Assembly (NCBI GenBank): GCA_013287465.1
Contig: JABDDS010000011.1
Coordinates: 1-39,022 of the forward strand
Source of the DNA: Chlamydiota bacterium
GTDB lineage: Bacteria; Chlamydiota; Chlamydiia; Chlamydiales; Parachlamydiaceae
Length of the DNA stretch: 39,022 nucleotides
Direction: 5' to 3'
Shown here: piece by piece, positions 10,308-17,957 of the stretch
How the letters are laid out: the number at the start of each line of letters is the position of its first letter
How positions within the stretch are numbered: the stretch's first letter is position 1
The notes under the pieces: model-generated
The model's input: only the letters and a program-made list of their open reading frames with translations
Told to the model about the DNA's origin: nothing
The model's database searches: none
Translations under genes and position numbers: made by a program

Positions 10308-11173
10308 TAAATTTTCAAGCTCTCAGAAAATCCATAGCTGATAAATTGTAAGGGTTCAGTTTTCTTAAATGCTTTTTCCTCATGGGAAACTTTTAAAAGC
10401 TTCTTTCCGCCGTCTTTATTCGCGATTTGCGCAACAAATTCTAAGATTTCTTTTTCCGAATCTGAAAAGATACTTAAATCAGGTTTTTCAATACTTTTTA
10501 AAATATGATGACCCCCAAAAATCAAAACTCCCTTAGATAGAAATAGCTGATAGATATTCTGAAACTGATCTGGGCATGGGCCATATTCCAAATGAATATA
10601 CCTGGCTCCAGTTATGCTCATTCCATATTGTTGAAAATGCTTAAAATCTGCATAAAACAGGGCTTTATTCAAAAACAAAGGGCTCTTCGTAAATCCTATC
10701 AAATAGCGCACTGCTTGTTTAAACAGCTCTAAACAAAACGGCCTATTGCCGCTATAAATATCAGAAGATTGGCTTTTCCAGTGAACTTCAAGGGCATTAA
10801 GCTCTGCATAAGCTTCATCGCATTTTAATCGTATATGATCATTTTGAACAACATCTTGAACATAATATGTCTCCCAGCGCTTGATGCTTGCTTCTCCAAC
10901 TTTTAAATAATTGGCAAAAGCAGCTTGGGACATTCCAAGCACAGCACGATATTTAATGATCTCTTCAGAAGTTAAGAGATTATGTTGTTTGCGATATTTA
11001 TCTGCAGCGCTCCTTCGAAGTATATTCATTTGCTCCCCATCCATCAAAGGGGTCTGGCATCTCGTGCAAATAAACGAAGGCACAACCACTTCTACTTCTT
11101 CCCCCTTCACCTCAGGATTAAAGCGGATATTTTTCGACTCAAACTTTTCACAATCACAATTTAAACATCTCAT
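10307..11173 (-). CDS. Zinc-finger/HTH (MqsA-YgiT type) protein with C-terminal Panacea (DUF4065) domain, putative antitoxin
   Basis: 288 residues. The N-terminus has a zinc finger of two CxxC pairs (C3/C6 and C36/C39, in a CxxC...FICTRC layout like MqsA/YgiT). Next is an Xre-like HTH (about residues 67-110: EEIIKYRAVLGMSQAAFANYLKVGEASIKRWE). The C-terminal part (about 148-260, from FKQAVRYLI through LNKALFYADFKHFQQYG to ARYIHLEYGPCPDQF) matches the Panacea/SocA-like DUF4065 domain known from antitoxins that neutralise unrelated toxins. The start overlaps the 127-codon upstream gene's end directly (ATG follows its stop without a gap), the usual arrangement of a toxin-antitoxin pair. The promoter upstream contains a palindrome that could be its binding site. 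Domain calls are confident; the antitoxin role is inference from family and context. Confidence 0.82.
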   Translation of the reverse strand: MRCLNCDCEKFESKNIRFNPEVKGEEVEVVVPSFICTRCQTPLMDGEQMNILRRSAADKYRKQHNLLTSEEIIKYRAVLGMSQAAFANYLKVGEASIKRWETYYVQDVVQNDHIRLKCDEAYAELNALEVHWKSQSSDIYSGNRPFCLELFKQAVRYLIGFTKSPLFLNKALFYADFKHFQQYGMSITGARYIHLEYGPCPDQFQNIYQLFLSKGVLIFGGHHILKSIEKPDLSIFSDSEKEILEFVAQIANKDGGKKLLKVSHEEKAFKKTEPLQFISYGFSESLKI

Positions 11174-11557
11174 TTAATCCTCTCCTCCTTGTCCTGTCGA
11201 ACGGCTTTGATGCAAAGAAACGTAATAATACCGCTCATTTTTCAAAACAAATTTAATATACATTTGCTTAGCAAGCCTAGTACTCCACCAGCTAAACGCT
11301 AGTAATTCAAGCCCTATTATTGCTTTCTCATAGGACCTTTGGGGAGGCCTTGCTCCTCGATAATCCCCTGGTGAAATCTCCTCAAGTAAATCGCTAATTA
11401 ACAGCCAAACATCATTTGTATCTCCGATATCTAAACTATTTAACTCACCCACAATTTTCGATGGGTTGACAAATAATCCACGCTGATTCTTTAAATATTT
11501 CTTTGCTTCATTTAATCGTTTAATCAGTTCTCGGTCTGATGGGCGTTTATCCTGCAT
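11174..11557 (-). CDS. Small protein paired with the Panacea-type gene, putative MqsR/RelE-like toxin
   Basis: 127 residues, first gene of the pair. The N-terminus is helical and charged (RELIKRLNEAKKYLKNQRG), the middle has DTNDVWLLISDLLEEISPGDYRG, and the C-terminus has strands in KQMYIKFVLKNERYYYVSLH. A helix followed by 'hydrophobic-K-F/I...basic...VSLH' strands, beside an MqsA-like zinc-finger/HTH protein, recalls MqsR (its end reads YLKITVIHDVLIVSF). That likeness is weak and by eye, so the toxin role rests mainly on genetic context: two adjacent genes, one promoter, small size. It could instead be an accessory protein. The ATG lies about 14 bases after the predicted transcription start. 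Confidence 0.6.
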   Translation of the reverse strand: MQDKRPSDRELIKRLNEAKKYLKNQRGLFVNPSKIVGELNSLDIGDTNDVWLLISDLLEEISPGDYRGARPPQRSYEKAIIGLELLAFSWWSTRLAKQMYIKFVLKNERYYYVSLHQSRSTGQGGED

Positions 11558-11577
11558 ATCACATCTCTTCGTATCTT

Positions 11578-11607
11578 ATTATAGCATCATATGATACCAT
11601 TATGCAA
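11578..11607 (-). promoter_or_regulatory. Promoter and internal operator-like palindrome of the toxin-antitoxin-like pair
   Basis: On the minus strand TTGCAT (11607-11602) and TATAAT (11583-11578) are separated by 18 bases. Inside the spacer lies the perfect 10-base palindrome ATCATATGAT (11586-11595). A DNA-binding antitoxin sitting between -35 and -10 would block the promoter, as in typical conditional autoregulation. Confidence 0.65.
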
Positions 11608-11689
11608 TAAAAAAATCAATGGTTTAGCAGATTCTTTTATCATTAATGGTTTTTATCTCTTAAAATTAATGACTTATACCAAAAATTAT

Positions 11690-12073
11690 TCAAAAATAGT
11701 GCTTGCTGTAATCATTCGACACTGTTCGATTGAACTCAAATACGTTTACGTTTGGTGTATAAATTGCTGGACTGAAGTCAACAATGCGTACTTTTTGTTG
11801 AAGCTCTTTTTGTTCCTTCGCGTCGTTATGATGTTTTTGAAAAACTGCATGAGTTAAACAATCGTCTCCATACCCAGTTAAGACATATCGTGTCATATCA
11901 TTAGGCGCATTTAATGTAATTGGACCAAAGGGAATCTTTACTAAAGGATTAATTTCTTCCGGTAGCCAAAAAAAACAATGGTAAAATTCTCGAGCGGATT
12001 TTAAGTTAAAACGGTAAGTATTATCCTCACATAGTACATAACCAGCTAGATCTATATAAGGGTAAAAATACAC
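11690..12073 (-). pseudogene. C-terminal fragment resembling LicD-family phosphotransferases
   Basis: A 127-codon frame opens at a GTG with an in-frame stop only eight codons further up. The segment with YFYPYIDL, then KIPFGPITLNAPNDMTRYVLTGYGDDCLT and a following QKHHND resembles the C-terminal half of LicD/fukutin-like proteins ('FP-hydrophobic-D... PFG-x-hydrophobic-x-x-P-x-D...YL-x-x-x-YG'). The N-terminal half with the catalytic acidic motifs is absent, because the DEAD-box gene ends only about 70 bases upstream. No Shine-Dalgarno is evident. A degraded LicD-like gene is the likeliest reading; a real small protein is possible. LicD proteins decorate glycans with phosphocholine or related groups. 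Confidence 0.45.
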
Positions 12074-12144
12074 AATACATAGCGAAATAGCCCCTTAGGC
12101 ACTTCTATATACCAAACGTGATTCAAAATTGGTATAGATCAAAG

Positions 12145-13275
12145 CTATCTTTTGCCTGGTGGATCCCCTATCCAAATAGGCTCACGCTTGATTCGATGCA
12201 AAATTTGCTTCAATGCTCCTAACTCTCGATCGGTCACGAGGGTAACAACCATTCCCTCTCGGTCGCAACGCCCCGTGCGCCCAGAGCGATGCAAATAGAC
12301 ATCTGGATCATTATCCAAATGAAAAATAAAGACGTGAGTGACGCCAGAAAAATCAAGCCCGCGAGCAGCAACGTCAGTGGCGACCAAAAAGCGGATTTTG
12401 GCATTGCGAAATTTTCCTGTAATGATCGTCCTCATATCCTGAGAAAGTCCTGCATGAAGGTAGTCAACGCCGCTGAAATGTTGTTTAAGTCCTTTACACA
12501 CTCGCTCCACCTCGTCGCGAGAACGACAAAAAATAATCGCTTGTTTTGGATTGAGTTCATTGATTGTATGAACCAATGCGGCCCCCCTCTCATTATGATG
12601 GCAATAAAGAAAACGATGCTCTAAATTCGCAGGGGTAACCTCCGATTGCTGCAAAGTAACTTCTAATGGGCTTTTCATATGTTGTTTGGCTATCTTACGG
12701 ATCTGCTGCGGCATTGTTGCTGAAAAAAGAAGGGTTTGATGCTGATGCACAAGACATTGAATGATAAACTCCAAATCATCATAAAATCCCATGCTCAACA
12801 TCTCATCAGCCTCATCTAGAATCAATGTACTGACTTTAGAGAGATCAATGAGACGATTGTAAATAAAGTCGATAAGCCGTCCGGGTGTTGCCACTAGGAC
12901 ATGAACTCCGTGCTTTAATTTCGACAACTGCATGCTAGCATCCTCACCTCCATAGATAGCGAATGCTTTCACTCCTTTATGAGTTCCTATTTTTTGTGTT
13001 TCAATGGCATATTGAAGGGCTAATTCCCTTGTAGGAACAATGATCAATGCCTGCACATATGTCTGTGTGGTATCGACTCTATTGCATATTGGAATTGCAC
13101 ATGCCGCAGTTTTTCCTGACCCTGTTTTGGCAAGGGCAATTAAGTCATTTCCCTGCATAATCAAGGGCATCGTCTCTGCTTGCACCGGAGAGGGAGATTT
13201 ATATCCCATTTCTATTAAAGCTTGTAAAATCTCCGGATGGAGATTAAAATCGGCAAAAGTCACTATTTTTTCCAT
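12145..13275 (-). CDS. DEAD-box ATP-dependent RNA helicase
   Basis: ATP-dependent RNA unwinding in the cytosol, probably in ribosome assembly or mRNA turnover. I place the start at the Met of MEKIVTFADF because the family's Q-motif follows at once and the upstream extension would overlap the SDR gene by about 90 bases; this gives 376 residues. Motifs in order: FADFNLHPEILQALIEMGY with SPVQAE (Q motif), AKTGSGKT (I), PTRELALQ (Ia), TPGRL (Ib), DEADEM (II), SATMP (III), then IIFCRS (IV), VATDVAARGLDF (V) and HRSGRTGR (VI). There is almost no C-terminal extension, so it is a minimal helicase. It is the last gene of a three-gene minus-strand unit, 8 bases after the SDR stop. Confidence 0.93.
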   Translation of the reverse strand: MEKIVTFADFNLHPEILQALIEMGYKSPSPVQAETMPLIMQGNDLIALAKTGSGKTAACAIPICNRVDTTQTYVQALIIVPTRELALQYAIETQKIGTHKGVKAFAIYGGEDASMQLSKLKHGVHVLVATPGRLIDFIYNRLIDLSKVSTLILDEADEMLSMGFYDDLEFIIQCLVHQHQTLLFSATMPQQIRKIAKQHMKSPLEVTLQQSEVTPANLEHRFLYCHHNERGAALVHTINELNPKQAIIFCRSRDEVERVCKGLKQHFSGVDYLHAGLSQDMRTIITGKFRNAKIRFLVATDVAARGLDFSGVTHVFIFHLDNDPDVYLHRSGRTGRCDREGMVVTLVTDRELGALKQILHRIKREPIWIGDPPGKR

Positions 13276-13283
13276 AAATTCAT

Positions 13284-14078
13284 CTAAAACGAACGAATCG
13301 CTCTCATCAGTAGTTTTGAAACCCATTTTGTTGGCATAAGGCGTGACAATGCAATACCTATACATGTCTTCCAATCAAAAACATTAACTTGTTTGCGACT
13401 TTCAATTTGTCGCCATAATTCCTCTGCGACAAATTCAGGAGTCATTGCCCAGTAACCATTCGCTTTGATCTTTCCTCCTGAAGCCCTATACCGGAATCGC
13501 GTGTTGACAACGCCGGGACATGCAGCCAATATGGCGATACCATGAGGGCGCATCTCGCTATCAAAAGAGCGAGAAAACTGGGTGACAAAGGCCTTACTCG
13601 CCGCGTAAACGGCAAGAGAGGGAAATACCAAACGATCAGCAGCAGAGGAAATGTTCATAATCACCCCTTTTTTGCCTGCCGTTTGTAACGTGCGAGCACT
13701 TTCTAAAGTCAATTCAAGCAGTGCGATCGCATTGACTTCCATAATAGCCACCTGCGCGGCTGTCTCATGGGCGAGAGCTTTACCATATAAACCAAAACCA
13801 GCACTATTGACAACTAAATCTGGTTGATGAAGATAAATTTGTTTTAATAAAACTTCTCTCCCCCCCTCCTGCGCCAAATCTGCAACTATTCCTCTGACTT
13901 GAACCATTTTACTTAGCTCACTCGCAAGATTATTCAAGTGATCAACATCTCTTCCAGTAATTAGTAGGGGAATTTTTTTACTTGCCAAAAGACGACAAAA
14001 GGCAGCTCCAATGCCGCTGCTGGCTCCTGTGACTAACGCGAGAGAAAAGGGGGGTGATATATTCGAAGAATTATGCAT
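13284..14078 (-). CDS. Short-chain dehydrogenase/reductase (SDR)
   Basis: 264 residues, classical SDR length. NAD(P)-binding motif VTGASSGIGAAF (residues 16-27), NSAGFGLYG (NAG-like motif, about 91-99), catalytic serine in MNISSAAD and the YAASKAF active-site YxxxK near residue 158. The C-terminus is basic and hydrophobic (LSRLMPTKWVSKLLMRAI), suggesting membrane association as in DltE-like SDRs. Substrate unknown. The start overlaps the pgpH-like gene by 8 bases, so the two are likely coupled. Confidence 0.92.
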   Translation of the reverse strand: MHNSSNISPPFSLALVTGASSGIGAAFCRLLASKKIPLLITGRDVDHLNNLASELSKMVQVRGIVADLAQEGGREVLLKQIYLHQPDLVVNSAGFGLYGKALAHETAAQVAIMEVNAIALLELTLESARTLQTAGKKGVIMNISSAADRLVFPSLAVYAASKAFVTQFSRSFDSEMRPHGIAILAACPGVVNTRFRYRASGGKIKANGYWAMTPEFVAEELWRQIESRKQVNVFDWKTCIGIALSRLMPTKWVSKLLMRAIRSF

Positions 14079-16245
14079 CTACAATTGGAGCCTGCTCAGA
14101 AGTTGTTTCGGTAGATTGAAGGGGGTACTTCACTCGAGAATGTCCATAAGCAACTAGAGTCTTGACTAAAACGTTTTTAACAATAGCCAGCTCTTCGCAA
14201 GTAAGCAAACAGTTATCGAATTGACCATCGCTTGTTTTTTCTTTGATAAGACGTGTGGCCAATTCCATTAAACTATCTTCATTTACCCTATCAAGAGATC
14301 GCGAAGCAGCTTCAATAGAATCGGCTATCATAATAATTGCAGACTCCTTACTTCGTGGTTTTGGTCCTGGATAACGAAATTCACGCTCATCTACGAGAGA
14401 CTTATCGCCTCCCATCCTGTCTAGCTGCTTACGATAAAAGAAATAGACTAGTGTTGTGCCGTGATGCTCTTTAATGATGTCAATAAACTGCTCTGGAAGG
14501 CCAGCTTTTCTAGCTAAGGCGACACCTTCTGTCACGTGGTCTATGATTACTTTAGCAGATTCTTGCGGGGTAAGCAGTTGATGAATATTAACGCCGCCCT
14601 GCTGATTTTCCGTAAAATACTGAGGGGTAATCATTTTTCCAATATCATGATAAAGTGTTGAAACTCGACAAAACAGGCCATTTGCTCCAATGGCTAATGC
14701 AGCTGCTTCAGTAAGATTTCCAACAACAACAGAGTGTTGATATGTTCCTGGAGCCTCGATGGTAAGTCGTCTAAGCAAGTCATTGTTTGGATCCATATAT
14801 TCCATCAATGTAACATCTGTCATGATACGGAAGGCTGATTCTAACAAAGGTAACAGCCCTACAACGAGAATCGCCGTAAGCAACATAAAGATAGCAGAGC
14901 TGAGAACATCTGTTAATATAGCCACACTCCATGTTGTATTTTGATAAAAATGAAGAGAAACAATCACAACGACGCTACAAAACCAAGCCTTTCCACACAC
15001 AACAAACACCTCTTTACGACGGCGCAATGAACGAGTACTTAAAACGACGACTAAAGCTGTTGCTAAGTTAATGATCATAAATCCCTGATAGGCAAAAGCA
15101 AGGGTCATAGCAAAGATAATCGTTAAAAAACAACAACCAAACGTTGCAATGTTAGAATTGATTAAGCTGCAAAGGAGAATGGCGGCAAAAGGAACGACAA
15201 GTGGATAACGGATAACCTCAATCAAATTAGCCTGGGAAGTAAGGAGAAAATACTCGAGCGACTTAGCTATGACAAATGTAATGATTATAATTGTAAGCAA
15301 AAGAAAAAGTTTACGATTGGACTCTAAGATTTGACGGTGGTTAATTCTAAAATAGGCAAGACAGATTCCAGAGAGCATCAAAGACATAAAAAGACTTCCA
15401 AGGAGCGTTACAGGATGCAAGAGATTTCTTTCGTCGCTCATGGCTTTTTTCATTGCCTGAAGCATTGCAATATGACGAGCTGTAACCCTCTCTCCTTGAT
15501 CGATAATTCTACTTCCCGCACGCACATTTGTATACTTATCTGGAATGTAACTGCGAATACGCCGTTTAAGCACCCGTTCAATGCTAGAGTCTTCTTCGAT
15601 TAACCACGATTTTTGCTGAAAATAACCAATGATAATATCAACAGCTTCTTTATGAAATTCTTGAGAAGGAAAAGCAAGCTCGCTAACCCCGCCCCAAATT
15701 TGCTCAGGCAATATCACTGCTTCTGTCAAATCAGCTGGGGTATAGATGAAATAATATTGAGATGAGAGCTTGGCTTCTTTGATTTTATGCAACGTACGTG
15801 GATCTGTGAGCCGTAGTTGCTTAAGGACCTTCTCAACAGAGTCTATTCCTTGATAAATCTCGTCGAAAGTGCTGTCGGCGGCGTACTTTCTCCAATCTTG
15901 GTTATAAATAAGAAAATTTTCAAACTCAACCCTTCGACTCTGAATCTCTTTTTCTGAAAGTTGATAAATTTTTCCTACATCTCGCACAGCTTCCTGTCGA
16001 AGAATAATGATTGATTCCTCATCGAGGAAGCTAAAATCAACCTGCGCGACAACATATCCAGGGGCAATACTGTTTAATTCAAAGACCTCAACACGCACTT
16101 CGCGAAAGTGAAGAATTAAAAAAAGAGAAAAAACAAAAAGCAAACCGATTAAGAGCCTGATTCCTTTGCTCTTATCGAAAAACCCCTGTTCCCTCGAAAA
16201 TTTTAATTCTGTATAGTTGATGACTTCACTAGATCGATCATTCAT
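14071..16245 (-). CDS. Seven-transmembrane HD-domain phosphohydrolase, PgpH-like (c-di-AMP phosphodiesterase family)
   Basis: 724 residues, membrane protein. One TM near residues 30-46 is followed by a large extracytoplasmic 7TMR-HDED-like domain (about 50-270). A block of about seven TM helices lies at about 280-470. The cytosolic HD domain runs from YMDPNNDLLRRLTIEAPGTYQHSVVVGNL, with the metal-binding YHDIGKM, then HVTEGV and KEHHGTTL, to about residue 690. In Firmicutes PgpH hydrolyses c-di-AMP, and chlamydiae make c-di-AMP, so this is the likely role here; it is not shown by sequence alone. First gene of the minus-strand unit with the SDR and helicase genes. Confidence 0.9.
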   Translation of the reverse strand: MNDRSSEVINYTELKFSREQGFFDKSKGIRLLIGLLFVFSLFLILHFREVRVEVFELNSIAPGYVVAQVDFSFLDEESIIILRQEAVRDVGKIYQLSEKEIQSRRVEFENFLIYNQDWRKYAADSTFDEIYQGIDSVEKVLKQLRLTDPRTLHKIKEAKLSSQYYFIYTPADLTEAVILPEQIWGGVSELAFPSQEFHKEAVDIIIGYFQQKSWLIEEDSSIERVLKRRIRSYIPDKYTNVRAGSRIIDQGERVTARHIAMLQAMKKAMSDERNLLHPVTLLGSLFMSLMLSGICLAYFRINHRQILESNRKLFLLLTIIIITFVIAKSLEYFLLTSQANLIEVIRYPLVVPFAAILLCSLINSNIATFGCCFLTIIFAMTLAFAYQGFMIINLATALVVVLSTRSLRRRKEVFVVCGKAWFCSVVVIVSLHFYQNTTWSVAILTDVLSSAIFMLLTAILVVGLLPLLESAFRIMTDVTLMEYMDPNNDLLRRLTIEAPGTYQHSVVVGNLTEAAALAIGANGLFCRVSTLYHDIGKMITPQYFTENQQGGVNIHQLLTPQESAKVIIDHVTEGVALARKAGLPEQFIDIIKEHHGTTLVYFFYRKQLDRMGGDKSLVDEREFRYPGPKPRSKESAIIMIADSIEAASRSLDRVNEDSLMELATRLIKEKTSDGQFDNCLLTCEELAIVKNVLVKTLVAYGHSRVKYPLQSTETTSEQAPIVDA

Positions 16246-16345
16246 TCCATAATTCCTTATACTCCTACTCTATCAAATTCGGAAAAAACAGTCGCTATTT
16301 TTTCAAGGTTTGTGAATAATTCCCTTGATTAAAGGGAATTCATTC

Positions 16346-17323
16346 ATGTCAGATAAGTACATTTTAGTCACCGGCGGTGCCGGCTTTATTGGGTCGCATG
16401 TAACAAAGATGTTGGGTGCTCGCGGTTACCACCCGATAATCCTAGATAACCTCTCTCATGGTAATGAGAAATCCGTTATTGCAGGTACTTTTATCAAAGG
16501 AGACCTTTCCCACGACGCCGATTTAGAAAAAATTTTTAACACTTTTTCTATTAGCGCAGTCATGCATTTTGCCGCCTTTATCGATGTGGGAGAATCGGTA
16601 ATCAATCCAGCGAAATATTATTTGAACAATGTCTTTAATACCTGTCTTTTGCTCGAAAAAATGAGGAAATATCATGTAAACATACTGATCTTCTCCTCTT
16701 CAGCTGCAATTTTTGGGTATCCAAATAACCCTAACCCCATCAATGAAACCCACCCCTATCGACCAATCAACCCTTATGGACAAACAAAACTCGCTGTTGA
16801 AAATATTCTTAAAGATTACTCTAATGCCTATGGACTAAAGTTTAGTTGCCTTCGTTACTTCAATGCAGCTGGTGGTGACCCAGAAGGAAAAATAAAAAAT
16901 TACAAACAAAAAGAAACCAACCTTATTCCACAAATACTGAATAGTGTTAAGACACCTGGCAAGCAACTAAAAATCTTTGGCACCGACTATCCTACATCCG
17001 ACGGAACCTGTGTGCGCGATTATATCCATATTGAAGATCTTGGTTCCGCTCATATTATCACTTTAGAGAAACTTCTCAACGGAGGCGACTCCACTCATTA
17101 TAATTTAGGAAATGGAAATGGATTTACCATTAGACAAGTAATTGAAACTGTAGAAATAGTGACTAATCAGAAAGTGAATTTTATCGAAACAGCAAGACGT
17201 CCTGGAGATCCCCCAATTCTCATTGCAGACTCCTCTAAGGCTTGTAGAGAACTTGGATGGCATCCTGAATTTTCAGACTTAAAAACGATCATCTCTCATG
17301 CATGGGAAGCGCTAAAAAATTGA
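16346..17323 (+). CDS. galE: UDP-glucose 4-epimerase
   Basis: Interconverts UDP-glucose and UDP-galactose with bound NAD+, feeding sugar donors for surface glycans. I choose ATG 16346, preceded by AAAGGGA, over the TTG seven codons upstream; this gives 325 residues, near the usual 330-340. Seen are ILVTGGAGFIGSH (residues 6-18), the FAAFIDVGESV loop, SSSAAIFG with the catalytic Ser, the YGQTK YxxxK motif (about residue 142) and the substrate loop YFNAAGGDPEG. Divergent from the pgpH-like gene over a 100-base gap that must hold both promoters; no clear pair stood out. An mnmM-type gene follows after 19 bases. Confidence 0.93.
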   Translation: MSDKYILVTGGAGFIGSHVTKMLGARGYHPIILDNLSHGNEKSVIAGTFIKGDLSHDADLEKIFNTFSISAVMHFAAFIDVGESVINPAKYYLNNVFNTCLLLEKMRKYHVNILIFSSSAAIFGYPNNPNPINETHPYRPINPYGQTKLAVENILKDYSNAYGLKFSCLRYFNAAGGDPEGKIKNYKQKETNLIPQILNSVKTPGKQLKIFGTDYPTSDGTCVRDYIHIEDLGSAHIITLEKLLNGGDSTHYNLGNGNGFTIRQVIETVEIVTNQKVNFIETARRPGDPPILIADSSKACRELGWHPEFSDLKTIISHAWEALKN

Positions 17324-17342
17324 CCATAAGGACAAATGAATT

Positions 17343-17957
17343 ATGACCCGTCCCCTTTTTCCCCTATTTCAATCACACATAGACCTAGCTCACGCTTACT
17401 GGGAAAGAATAGTCCTCCCAGGAGACAGTGTCATCGATGCTACCTGTGGAAATGGACATGACACGCTCTTGTTAGCTAAAATAGCTCTTCAAGAAGGTGC
17501 TTTGGGAAAAGTAATAGCGATTGACACTCAACAAAAGGCGATCGAAACAACAAAAGAAAGGCTTTTCAATCACCTCACAGAACAGCAGTTTAAATCCGTC
17601 GATTTTAGACATCAGTCCCACGAGTCATTCCCCTCTGAGATTAGGCCAGGAACAATAAAACTCATTACCTATAACCTAGGCTACCTACCTAATGGAGACA
17701 AAACGATTACCACCAAGACTTCTACAACAATTCAAAGCATTGAAAATGCTTTGAATTTAATTTGTGAAGGAGGAGCAATAAGCATTACATGTTACCCTGG
17801 TCACCCTGAGGGGCTACTTGAAGAACAAGCTCTTTTTCATTTTGTAACGAACTTACAGCCACAAGAGTGGAGCTGCTGCCATCACCGCTGGTTGAACCGT
17901 TCCAAGTCTCCATCTTTACTGCTATTACAAAAGCTTAGGACAACTTTCGCATCTTAA
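17343..17957 (+). CDS. mnmM: Class I SAM-dependent methyltransferase of the YtqB/MnmM family
   Basis: 204 residues (family about 190). SAM-binding motif I is VIDATCGNGHDTLLLAK (residues 31-47). The family-specific segments are YNLGYLPNGDKTITT (about 116-130) and ITCYPGHPEGLLEE (about 153-166). YtqB of Bacillus subtilis was shown to be MnmM, which methylates 5-aminomethyl-2-thiouridine at the tRNA wobble position; older annotation calls it a putative rRNA methylase. Transfer of that role is by family. It follows galE closely. Its stop codon overlaps the convergent lptD stop by four bases. Confidence 0.85.
   Translation: MTRPLFPLFQSHIDLAHAYWERIVLPGDSVIDATCGNGHDTLLLAKIALQEGALGKVIAIDTQQKAIETTKERLFNHLTEQQFKSVDFRHQSHESFPSEIRPGTIKLITYNLGYLPNGDKTITTKTSTTIQSIENALNLICEGGAISITCYPGHPEGLLEEQALFHFVTNLQPQEWSCCHHRWLNRSKSPSLLLLQKLRTTFAS

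Noticed and set aside
11591-11857. Plus-strand ORF of 88 codons between the toxin-like gene and the LicD-like fragment
   Set aside because: Its second half is the antisense of the LicD-like frame, and there is no Shine-Dalgarno.
13276-13374. N-terminal extension of the DEAD-box helicase
   Set aside because: It would lie within the SDR gene, has no family similarity, and the Q motif begins shortly after the internal Met at 13275.
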